Shown here piece by piece: positions 53,123-61,641 of a stretch of DNA of 64,000 nucleotides (positions are counted from its first letter, which is position 1; each line of letters starts with the position of its first letter). The notes under the pieces were generated by a model, which had not been told where the DNA came from, searched no databases, and saw only the letters and a list, made by a program, of their open reading frames with translations. The stretch spans positions 160,410 through 224,409 of the forward strand of contig DDIU01000053.1 in assembly GCA_002338655.1 (NCBI GenBank). The letters are read 5' to 3'. The position numbers were made by a program, and so were the translations under genes. The stretch is from Flammeovirgaceae bacterium UBA1842. GTDB lineage: Bacteria; Bacteroidota; Bacteroidia; Cytophagales; Cyclobacteriaceae.

Positions 53123-54331
53123 ATGATAGCAACGGCTGGGAATAATGGAGAAAAAGATAGATCGGACTGCTTGGTTACGATCGAATTAGCACAATCAGGG
53201 GGAGTCCGGATTGAAGTTAAAAGCAAAGTCAAGGCCTTATTTGGAGAGCAAATCGAATCACTTTGCCATTCAGTGCTGGCACATTTTTCCATTCAACATG
53301 CTATTCTTAAAATCGAAGATAAAGGGGCATTACCATTTGTAATGGCTGCGCGTTTGGAAGCGGCTATTAAACAGGTGGTAGATTCGAAATTGCAGTATTT
53401 ACCTGAAATGCTTCCAGAAAACAGCAAGCCTTCCTTAGCTGATCAACCGCGCATCTCCCGTTTGTACCTGCCGGGAAACACGCCTAGTATGATGCTCAAT
53501 GCGGGTATTCACAAACCAAATGGAGTGATCTTGGATCTGGAAGATTCAGTTGCGGTTCATAAAAAGAATGAAGCTCGTTTGCTCGTTAGAAATGCATTGC
53601 GAAGCCATAGTTTTATGAGTGCTGAGCGAATGGTAAGAATTAATCAATTACCCATGGGTCTGATAGATTTGGACTATGTTGTTCCGCACCATGTCAATCT
53701 TATTTTGGTTCCGAAATGTGAAAGTGCTGCGCAAATCCATAGCATCAATGAAAAGATCAAGGCAATCCAAAAGGAATCAGGTGCCAAAAACCCGATTTGG
53801 CTAATGCCAATTATTGAAAGTGCCTTGGGGGTAGTAAAGTCCTATGAAATTGCCCAAGCTGACAATGTGGTAGCCTTGGCTATTGGTCTGGAAGATTACA
53901 CGGCTGATCTAGGGGTGAGCCGAACGAATGAAGGATTGGAGTCTCTTTTTGCGCGAAGTCAAGTAGTTAACTCGAGTAAAGCCGCAGGTATTCAAGCCAT
54001 TGATTCGGTATTTAGTGATGTGGGTAACAATATAGCCTTGATGGAGAATGTAAAAGCTTCGAAAGCACTTGGGTTTGAAGGTATGGGATGTATTCACCCA
54101 CGCCAGATCCCTATAGTTCATGAAAATTTTGCTCCTGAAGAAAAGGAAATTGCCTTGGCAAAGCGGATAGTGACGGTATATAATATAGCTACCGAAAAAG
54201 GATTGGGTGCTGTGTCGTTGGGTACGAAAATGATAGATGCCCCTGTTGTTAAGCGTGCTTTGCGCACAATAGATCAGGCGATAGCATTTGGTCGATTGGA
54301 TAAAAATTGGAGTGAGTTGGAATCGGAATAA
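53123..54331 (+). CDS. fused citrate lyase acyl carrier (CitD-like) and beta (CitE) subunit
   Basis: The 402-residue protein has two parts. Residues 1-95 match citrate lyase gamma subunit/ACP: RSDCLVTIEL, GGVRIEVKSKVKALFGEQI and IEDKGALPFVMAARLEAAI. After a linker (DSKLQYLPEMLPENSKPSL) comes CitE, an HpcH/HpaI-fold lyase, with RLYLPGNTP, GVILDLEDSV, MPIIESALG, GLEDYTADLG and GMGCIHPRQI. In characterised enzymes CitD and CitE are separate and CitD carries the prosthetic group on a Ser in E-S-S-D. Here that stretch reads D-R-S-D, so the attachment residue is uncertain. The CitF gene follows after 10 nt. Confidence 0.85.
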   Translation: MIATAGNNGEKDRSDCLVTIELAQSGGVRIEVKSKVKALFGEQIESLCHSVLAHFSIQHAILKIEDKGALPFVMAARLEAAIKQVVDSKLQYLPEMLPENSKPSLADQPRISRLYLPGNTPSMMLNAGIHKPNGVILDLEDSVAVHKKNEARLLVRNALRSHSFMSAERMVRINQLPMGLIDLDYVVPHHVNLILVPKCESAAQIHSINEKIKAIQKESGAKNPIWLMPIIESALGVVKSYEIAQADNVVALAIGLEDYTADLGVSRTNEGLESLFARSQVVNSSKAAGIQAIDSVFSDVGNNIALMENVKASKALGFEGMGCIHPRQIPIVHENFAPEEKEIALAKRIVTVYNIATEKGLGAVSLGTKMIDAPVVKRALRTIDQAIAFGRLDKNWSELESE

Positions 54332-54341
54332 TTGATTGAGT

Positions 54342-55904
54342 ATGGAGAATAAAGATACATTGGTCGAAAATGCAATAGGTAGAATGGTGCCTACTGTGGT
54401 AAATGGCAAACCAGAAGTGCCTTATCAAGGCGTAGGCAAGTATCGACCAGAAGGCCGAAAGTTTGGCCCCAGAATTTCCTCTTGTGCTGATTTTCCTGCC
54501 GATGGCAATAAGTTGGTCTCCACACTAAAGCAAGCATTAATCCAGTCTGGGTTGAAAGATGGAATGACGATTTCTACCCATCATCATTTTAGAAATGGCG
54601 ATTTAGTAGCCGTTAAGATCTTTGATATTGCTGCAGAGCTCGGCATTAAGGATTTGGTATGGTTTCCATCAGCCTCTTTTGAGTGTCATGCACCATTGAC
54701 GAAGTATTTAGAAGATGGTACCATACACCATATTGAAGGGAGTATGAACGGACAGCTTGGCAAGTTTACTTCCGCAGGTAAAATGAAAGGTGTTGGTGTG
54801 CTTCGCTCCCATGGCGGAAGGTATCAGGCGGTTCAAGATGGGGAAGTGCAAATTGATATCGCAGTTATCGCTGCGCCAAGCGCAGACTCATTCGGTAATG
54901 CCAATGGGGTGGAAGGTCTAGCCGCCTGTGGTTTGTTAGGTTTTGCGTTGGCAGACTCACAATATGCCGATAAAGTAATAGTAGTGACCGATAATTTGGT
55001 GCCATTCCCCTGTGTACCTTGGCATATCCAGGGCAATTATGTCGATCATGTGGTAGAGGTGGAGCAAGTAGGTATTCCTGAAAAGATAGTATCGGGCACA
55101 ACAGAAGTAACAAAGAGTCCAGATCGGCTACTCCTTGCGGAGTTAACTGCAAAATTCTGTGAGCAAGCAGGGATTATCAGGGACGGGTTTTCCTTTCAAG
55201 CAGGAGCGGGAGGGACGTCACTTTCCATCGGGATTTACTTTGCCGAGATGTTGAAAGCAAAAGGGATGAAAGCCCGTTTTGCCCGAGGTGGCAGTAATAA
55301 GTACCTCGTTGAAATGCTGGAAGCCGGATTAGTGGAATATATCCTCGATGGACAAACCTTTGATTTGGAAGGGGTCAAGTCGATGCGCAATAATCCAAAC
55401 CATGTGAACACCAGCCCTTTTACAAGTTACAACTATCATGGGAAAGGTAATTTCGCCCAACTTTTAGATGTTGTGATCCTGGGAGCAACAGAAGTAGATG
55501 TAAACTTTAATGCAAATGTGGTTACCCATTCTGATGGTGCCTTATTACATGGTATTGGCGGCTGGCAAAACTGTTTGTTTGCAAAGTGTACCATTCTCCC
55601 TGTTCCGCTTTTCCGTGATCGGATTCCTGTAATCCGAGAAGAAGTCACCACCATCTGTGGGCCGGGTGAACTGATTGATGTTATTGTTACGGAGCGTGGA
55701 ATAGCCATTAATCCACTGCGTACAGATTTACTTGAAAAAGTAAAAGGTAGCGATTTGCCAATCAAAACCATTCATGAACTAAAAGAAGAGGCCGAAAAGA
55801 TTTGCGGTATACCAAGTAAGCAAATATTCGATGATGAGATTGTGGCGGTGGTCAAGTGGGTGGATGGAACCATTATCGATGCAATTCGGAAACTAAGGAG
55901 CTAA
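54342..55904 (+). CDS. citF: citrate lyase alpha subunit
   Basis: ATG 54342 (520 residues, MENKDTLVENAIGR) is preferred over the TTG two codons upstream. The CoA-transferase-fold protein shows strong CitF features: GVGKYRPEGRKFGPRISSC, HHHFRNGDLV, the LRSHGGRYQAVQDGE and IAAPSADSFGNANG blocks, and GAGGTSLSIGIYF. CitF swaps the acetyl group on the carrier for a citryl group; CitE then cleaves it to oxaloacetate and acetyl carrier. The length matches the family. It ends the operon. No citC, citX or citG (acetylation and prosthetic group synthesis) lies nearby. Confidence 0.95.
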   Translation: MENKDTLVENAIGRMVPTVVNGKPEVPYQGVGKYRPEGRKFGPRISSCADFPADGNKLVSTLKQALIQSGLKDGMTISTHHHFRNGDLVAVKIFDIAAELGIKDLVWFPSASFECHAPLTKYLEDGTIHHIEGSMNGQLGKFTSAGKMKGVGVLRSHGGRYQAVQDGEVQIDIAVIAAPSADSFGNANGVEGLAACGLLGFALADSQYADKVIVVTDNLVPFPCVPWHIQGNYVDHVVEVEQVGIPEKIVSGTTEVTKSPDRLLLAELTAKFCEQAGIIRDGFSFQAGAGGTSLSIGIYFAEMLKAKGMKARFARGGSNKYLVEMLEAGLVEYILDGQTFDLEGVKSMRNNPNHVNTSPFTSYNYHGKGNFAQLLDVVILGATEVDVNFNANVVTHSDGALLHGIGGWQNCLFAKCTILPVPLFRDRIPVIREEVTTICGPGELIDVIVTERGIAINPLRTDLLEKVKGSDLPIKTIHELKEEAEKICGIPSKQIFDDEIVAVVKWVDGTIIDAIRKLRS

Positions 55905-56208
55905 ATAATCTAGATTCTCGGTATTCCTTCACCTCAAAAAATCAACTATTTCATTTTTAGAATATTTAGTTGAATAATTTTCAAAATCACAAAGCTGAAT
56001 ATTTAGAGCATGTATTCATTTTATATAATGCTTGAATTGCATATTTAATTTATAAATAGTTAGATTGATTAATTAGTAAAACATAAATACCTAATAATCA
56101 ATTATATATGAAAATAGAAGTTATTTTGTAAATATGATTATTGATCATTAATTGGTATTTTTCATTCGTTTGAAACATTAACTTTATTAAATACAATAGT
56201 GGAAAAAC
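55905..56208. other. 304-bp AT-rich intergenic region before the ribose locus
   Basis: The spacer is strongly AT-rich and contains no open frame, tandem repeat or hairpin that I could support. It must carry the promoter of the ribokinase-SusCD operon. It holds several near-matches to TAnnTTTG but none exact, and no word-repeat array. Confidence 0.4.
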
Positions 56209-57141
56209 ATGGGTAATAAAAAGATTATTGTGATTGGAAGTTGTAACACCGATATGGTTATAAAGTCTGATCGACTACCGATTCCTGGAGAGACAGTAAT
56301 TGGCGGAACCTTCCTGATGAATCCGGGGGGTAAAGGGGCCAATCAGGCTGTAGCCGCTGCTCGTCAGGGAGGAAAAGTAACGTTCATTTCCAAAACAGGA
56401 AATGATGTTTTTGGGAAACAATCGGTCGAGCTTTATAATGCGGAAGGTATTAATACGGAGTTTATTTTATCCGATCCAAACCTACCATCAGGTGTCGCCT
56501 TAATCATGGTGGACTCCCATGGGGAAAACTGTATTTCTGTAGCTTCCGGTGCCAATAGCAGCCTCAATGTAGGTGATATGAAAAAGGCTAAAGATGAAAT
56601 AGAATCAGCCGATTTCATTTTAATGCAATTGGAAATTCCTATTGAAACGGTTGAACATGCTGCTGAACTAGCCTTTAAAAAGGGCATTCCGGTGATACTC
56701 AACCCAGCCCCGGCAAGGACTTTATCAAATACATTATTAAAGCGGCTGTATTTAGTTACGCCAAACGAAACGGAGGCAGAAATACTATCGGGTATTAAGG
56801 TCACTGACTTTGATAAGGCAAAACAGGCTGCGGATATCATAAGTGCAAAGGGCGTTAAAAATGTCGTGATCACCATGGGTGTGATGGGCGCCTTTATTAA
56901 AGAAAATGATCAGTATTATTCAGTAGCTGCCAATAAAGTTTCTGCTATTGATACTACAGCGGCCGGAGATTGCTTCAGTGGTACACTAGTGGTGGGCCTT
57001 TCTGAAGGAAAATCAATTTTAGAAGCTGTGAAAATGGCCGCAAAAGCAGCAGCACTTACGGTCACTCGGATGGGCGCACAATCTTCAATCCCATTTCGCA
57101 ATGAATTGCTACTAATAGAGAATGAATTATCTCAATTATAA
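56209..57141 (+). CDS. rbsK: ribokinase (PfkB family)
   Basis: The 310-residue sugar kinase has the PfkB N-terminal motif NPGGKGANQAVAAARQGG and the C-terminal motif DTTAAGDCFSGTL, whose Asp is the catalytic base. The N-terminus KIIVIGSCNTDMV and the VTPNETEAEIL segment are typical for ribokinase. It phosphorylates ribose to ribose 5-phosphate in the cytosol. It is the first gene of the operon, 12 nt before SusC, and gives the main clue to the sugar imported by this locus. Confidence 0.92.
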   Translation: MGNKKIIVIGSCNTDMVIKSDRLPIPGETVIGGTFLMNPGGKGANQAVAAARQGGKVTFISKTGNDVFGKQSVELYNAEGINTEFILSDPNLPSGVALIMVDSHGENCISVASGANSSLNVGDMKKAKDEIESADFILMQLEIPIETVEHAAELAFKKGIPVILNPAPARTLSNTLLKRLYLVTPNETEAEILSGIKVTDFDKAKQAADIISAKGVKNVVITMGVMGAFIKENDQYYSVAANKVSAIDTTAAGDCFSGTLVVGLSEGKSILEAVKMAAKAAALTVTRMGAQSSIPFRNELLLIENELSQL

Positions 57142-57153
57142 ACATTTAATAAA

Positions 57154-60111
57154 ATGAAGATAATGAAATCAAATTTTATAAAATACCCTAAATCCCTTCA
57201 CTACGTAGGCCTCATTCTTCTGATGGTGTGCCATAGTATAGTGGGCTCAGCACAATCGACAGGTAATATCTCCATAAGTGGTAAGGTCACGGACGAGGCC
57301 AATGAATCATTGCCCGGTGTTAATATTTTAGTAAAAGGGACTCAAACAGGTACTATTTCAGATGTTGAAGGGCGATACACACTGGATGTGCCAACCAATG
57401 CAACGCTTGTTTTCTCTTCTATCGGTTTTACAACTATGGAAGTTCCTGTGGGTAACAGAACAGTCATTGATATAGAACTGAAGGAGTCATCATTGGCCCT
57501 GGACGAAGTAGTCGTTATTGGATATGGCACCACGACCAAAAAAGAAGCCACTGGAGCTGTTACCAGTTTAAAGACCAAAGATTTTAATAAAGGGGGATTT
57601 AATGATCCTATGGGGTTGATACAGGGAAAAGTAGCGGGTTTGTCCATAACCAAACCTAATGGAGCAGATCCACTAGCGGGTTATCAGATTCTTTTACGGG
57701 GCGTAAGTACACTCACTTCAGGACAAGGGCCATTGATTATTATTGATGGTGTTGTTGGAGCCGACTTAAAGAATATCAATTTTCAAGACGTTGAGTCATT
57801 TGATGTGCTTAAAGATGGTTCTGCTGCCGCAATATATGGAACACGGGGCACCAATGGAGTTATAATTATTGCAACCAAACAAGCTAAAAAAGGCGAAAGT
57901 GTTTTTGAATACTCTGGCCAATTTTCGGTTCAGGTGGCACCAAGAAAAGTGGAGAATTTGACCGCCTCGGAATTTGAAGATGCCATTACCACCTATGATC
58001 CCTCTAAATCTGGAAGTCTGTTTGGTAGTGATACGGATTGGTATGATGAGGTTACAAGAGATGTACCTTTCGGATATCAGAATAATTTTTCCCTTTCTGG
58101 CGGAACGGACAAATTCTCCCATCGCACATCTGTAACGCATAGCTCCAATCAGGGGTTATTGAAAGACAATCAATCCGAACGACTTCTTTTTAAGACCAAT
58201 ATCAAACAAAAAGTTCTTGATGACCGGGTGGCCTTAGATATCAATCTCACCAATAATATGAGAAAATATAAGCCGGCCAATTACGAAATTTTCCGTCAGG
58301 CATTTATTCAAAACCCAACCCAACCTGTATATGATGATTCAGATCCCGAAACAGGGGGATATTCCTATGAACAAGGGTTGGAATACTACAATCCTGTGGC
58401 ACTGCTCAATGAAAGGACAAGAGAGGGTAAAACAAATGATTTAGTAATGAATCTTCGAGCAACATTAGACATTACAAATGACTTATCGTGGAGTAATTTT
58501 ATTTCAACACAAAATTCAGATTGGGAAGAAAATTCATATAAGACACGCTATTACCCTTCCATTCTTGGTGTAGGTGGGGAAGCGGAGATTGCCAATGGAC
58601 GAAATAGAAACTCACAATTTGAAAGTATTATTAACTATGACCATGTATTTGGAGATCATCATTTACAAGCCGTGTTTGGTTATGCCTACCAGGAATTTGA
58701 GATGAATAGTTCCTATGTCGGCAATTCTAATTTTGATACCGATCTATTTCTATACAACAACATTGCTGCAGGCTCTTTCTTTAGGGAGGGTAAAGGCGAA
58801 TTAGGATCATATAAGCAATCGAGTACGCTCATTGCTTTTTTTGGTAGGCTCATGTACAACTATAATGATAAATACTTGGCCTCTGCATCATTAAGAAGGG
58901 AAGGTTCATCCAAATTTGGAGACAATAATAAATGGGGCTTGTTCCCTGCAGTAAGTTTGGGTTGGAGACTCAGTGAAGAACCTATTTTTCAAGATGTAGA
59001 ATGGATCAATGAATTGAAATTCCGGGTGGGCTATGGAGTAACGGGTAACCAGGATTTTAGCCCATATCAATCGCTTATACTTTTGGAAAGGGTAGGGAGT
59101 TTGTTCTATAATGAGGAATGGATCAATTCGTATGGCCCTGGGCAGAACCCGAACCCCGATCTACGCTGGGAGAAAAAGAAAGAACTTAATATCGGCATAG
59201 ACTATACTCTTTTTGAAAAACGACTGAGTGGAAGTATAGAATATTACCAACGAAAAACCGAGGATCTATTGTGGAATTTCCAAGTGCCTGTACCACCTTA
59301 TTTATACCCCTTCTTGTTTACCAATGTTGGTACAATCAGTAACAGGGGTGTTGAACTAACACTTAATGCTTTACTTGCCAAGAAGGCCAATTTTCAATGG
59401 AATTCTACCCTGACTGCGAGTCATAACAAAAACTTTCTTGATAAAATATCCAACGATGAGTTTACGCAATCTACCTACGAAACAGCGTTTATTGGCGGTG
59501 CCATTGGAGTTTGGGCACAAAGGATACAGGAAGGAGAGGAACTGGGTACCTTTTATGGCCCGGTTTGGTTGGGTATAGATGAAAATGGTAATGATCTATT
59601 CAAAAATCAAAACCCTGTTGGGGAAGTCGATAAAAGTGACTGGGAGAAAATTGGAAATGCCAACCCTATTGCCACACTTGGCTGGAGCAACTCCTTTGCT
59701 TATAAATCTTGGGAGCTTAGCCTAAACTTCCGTGCAGGCATTGGTGGTAAAGTCTTGAATTTGTACCGATTATATTATGAGTCATGGAATTCTATTGGGT
59801 TGCGTAATATCGTTCACACCCAATATGAAAACCCGGAGTTTAATGGAAAGATCACCTATTCATCAAAATACGTAGAGGATGCCTCTTTCTTAAAACTCGA
59901 CAACGTTACGCTTAATTATAATTTCAAAATTCAATCGAAATACATTTCCAGATTAAGTGCCTTCGGCTCGGCTCAAAATGTATTTTGGTTTACAGGGTAT
60001 AAGGGCATAGACCCTGAAGTAAATCTTGGTGGTTTGGAGCCCGGTATTGACCGACTATCCTATTACCCGAGATCAACCTCTCTTACAATTGGCATAAATG
60101 CAACGTTTTAA
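57154..60111 (+). CDS. SusC/RagA-family TonB-dependent outer-membrane transporter
   Basis: The 985-residue protein has a signal peptide (cleavage near GSAQS), an N-terminal carboxypeptidase-regulatory-like domain (about 38-110, ISGKVTDEANESLPGVNI...), and the TonB-box region LDEVVVIGYGT (about 117-127). A plug with KDGSAAAIYGTRGTNGVIII and a 22-strand barrel ending in LTIGINATF complete it. It imports ligands captured with its SusD lipoprotein partner, 18 nt downstream. It has no extra N-terminal STN domain, so it is not itself a FecA-type signal transducer. An alternative start is ATG 57163. Confidence 0.95.
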   Translation: MKIMKSNFIKYPKSLHYVGLILLMVCHSIVGSAQSTGNISISGKVTDEANESLPGVNILVKGTQTGTISDVEGRYTLDVPTNATLVFSSIGFTTMEVPVGNRTVIDIELKESSLALDEVVVIGYGTTTKKEATGAVTSLKTKDFNKGGFNDPMGLIQGKVAGLSITKPNGADPLAGYQILLRGVSTLTSGQGPLIIIDGVVGADLKNINFQDVESFDVLKDGSAAAIYGTRGTNGVIIIATKQAKKGESVFEYSGQFSVQVAPRKVENLTASEFEDAITTYDPSKSGSLFGSDTDWYDEVTRDVPFGYQNNFSLSGGTDKFSHRTSVTHSSNQGLLKDNQSERLLFKTNIKQKVLDDRVALDINLTNNMRKYKPANYEIFRQAFIQNPTQPVYDDSDPETGGYSYEQGLEYYNPVALLNERTREGKTNDLVMNLRATLDITNDLSWSNFISTQNSDWEENSYKTRYYPSILGVGGEAEIANGRNRNSQFESIINYDHVFGDHHLQAVFGYAYQEFEMNSSYVGNSNFDTDLFLYNNIAAGSFFREGKGELGSYKQSSTLIAFFGRLMYNYNDKYLASASLRREGSSKFGDNNKWGLFPAVSLGWRLSEEPIFQDVEWINELKFRVGYGVTGNQDFSPYQSLILLERVGSLFYNEEWINSYGPGQNPNPDLRWEKKKELNIGIDYTLFEKRLSGSIEYYQRKTEDLLWNFQVPVPPYLYPFLFTNVGTISNRGVELTLNALLAKKANFQWNSTLTASHNKNFLDKISNDEFTQSTYETAFIGGAIGVWAQRIQEGEELGTFYGPVWLGIDENGNDLFKNQNPVGEVDKSDWEKIGNANPIATLGWSNSFAYKSWELSLNFRAGIGGKVLNLYRLYYESWNSIGLRNIVHTQYENPEFNGKITYSSKYVEDASFLKLDNVTLNYNFKIQSKYISRLSAFGSAQNVFWFTGYKGIDPEVNLGGLEPGIDRLSYYPRSTSLTIGINATF

Positions 60112-60129
60112 TTATTAAAATAGAGAATT

Positions 60130-61641
60130 ATGAAAAGGCAAATTATCGCATTAACAACATTCAGCTTGTCAATCATCCTTACATTCTCTTGTGTGGATTT
60201 AACAGAAACTGTGTATTCTGAAATACCAGTTGATAATTTTTTTAGATCAGAAAAGGATGTGATTGCCTATGCTGGTAGAGCTTATGTGGGGCTGCAACCC
60301 TACCCAGAAGAACAACGGCTTTGGTCGTTAGGGCAGAATGCCTCTGATGAAATGGTGATCCCTCAAAAACATAATGGAGAATGGTACGAACAAGGCCGGT
60401 GGGAAGTAATGCAAAAACATACGCTGGGTAGTTCCACCGCTGGCAATAAAATCCTGACCAAAGCCTGGGATATGGTATTTGAGGGAGTGACAGCCTGTAA
60501 CGAGATTTTGTACGTGATTACTCCAATCGAATTTGAAAATAAAGATAGGGTGCTCGCAGAAATAAAGATCCTACGGGCATTTTATTATTACTGGGGCATC
60601 GATTATTGGGGCAATATTCCCTTTTCAGTAGACTTCAGCAGTACAGAACCTCCCTTACAAAAAGACAGGAAGTTCATTTTTGACTTTATCGTGAAGGAAA
60701 TAGAGGATAACGTAGATGCACTGCAAGAATTCCCTACACCAGAATATTACGGCCGGGTAACCAAAGGGATGGCATACACGCTTCTGGCCAAAATGTACCT
60801 CAATGCCAGCGAATGGGTTGGTGAAAATAAATTTAATGAGGCAGTTATAGCTTGCGATAAAGTGATCGCAATAGGGGCTTACCAAATTGAAAATGATTAT
60901 TTCGCCAATTTCAAAGTCGATAATGAGGGCTCGCTGGAGAATATTTTTGTAATTCCCTACCACCCACAACTTACAGATGAACATTTCTATTGGGAGCTGC
61001 TGACATTGAATTCAGCAAGTCGTGCTTCCTTTGATGTGGCCGGTATTCCTTGGGATGGTTTCGTATTGCAACCTGATTTTTTCGACAAGTACAGTCCAAA
61101 TGATATAAGAAGGAATTCGTTTTTGTTTGGCCAACAGTATGATTCCAAGGGGAATCCGATAATCATAGATGGTGTGCCATTTGAGTATTCAGTTACCATT
61201 GCAAATTATAATTCCAGAGGGGAATGGGAGGGCGCCCGTTGTGCAAAGTATGAATACCAACCTGGGTTAAGTTATGATGTGATAGATATGGAAAATGACT
61301 TTGTGCTTTTCCGATATGCTGATGTAGTCTATACCAAACTGGAAGCCCTTCACCGATTAGGCCGAGCAGCTGAATATGTCGGTGATCCTGATGTTCAAAA
61401 AATCAGAACCCGCGCAGGTTTATTGCCCTATACGGCAGCAGAAATTACAGATAGTGAGCTGCTGGATGAATTTGGGCGTGAGTTTGCATGGGAAGGCCGC
61501 AGAAGACAAGATCAAATACGATTTGGCGTTTGGGGAAATGCCTGGTGGTCAAAACCCGTTTCTGGCCCCAACAAAAAGCTCTTCCCAATACCTCAGAGTG
61601 CTTTAAATACGAATCCTAACCTTGTTCAAAATCCAGACTAA
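60130..61641 (+). CDS. SusD/RagB-family nutrient-binding outer-membrane lipoprotein
   Basis: The 503-residue lipoprotein (lipobox ending FSC, C21) has the SusD N-terminal DLTETVYSEIPVDNFFRSEKD and the TPR-bearing helical core (EIKILRAFYYYWGIDYWGNIP). The C-terminal RagB/SusD motif is LLDEFGREFAWEGRRRQDQIRFG. It caps the SusC barrel and binds the substrate. Its stop overlaps the start of the ADP-ribosylglycohydrolase gene in TAATG, so translation is coupled and the enzyme probably acts on the material taken up. Confidence 0.95.
   Translation: MKRQIIALTTFSLSIILTFSCVDLTETVYSEIPVDNFFRSEKDVIAYAGRAYVGLQPYPEEQRLWSLGQNASDEMVIPQKHNGEWYEQGRWEVMQKHTLGSSTAGNKILTKAWDMVFEGVTACNEILYVITPIEFENKDRVLAEIKILRAFYYYWGIDYWGNIPFSVDFSSTEPPLQKDRKFIFDFIVKEIEDNVDALQEFPTPEYYGRVTKGMAYTLLAKMYLNASEWVGENKFNEAVIACDKVIAIGAYQIENDYFANFKVDNEGSLENIFVIPYHPQLTDEHFYWELLTLNSASRASFDVAGIPWDGFVLQPDFFDKYSPNDIRRNSFLFGQQYDSKGNPIIIDGVPFEYSVTIANYNSRGEWEGARCAKYEYQPGLSYDVIDMENDFVLFRYADVVYTKLEALHRLGRAAEYVGDPDVQKIRTRAGLLPYTAAEITDSELLDEFGREFAWEGRRRQDQIRFGVWGNAWWSKPVSGPNKKLFPIPQSALNTNPNLVQNPD

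Noticed and set aside
55905..56208. Possible promoter boxes before the ribokinase gene
   Set aside because: Several near-matches exist in AT-rich DNA but none has a good -7/-33 pair, so no site is called.
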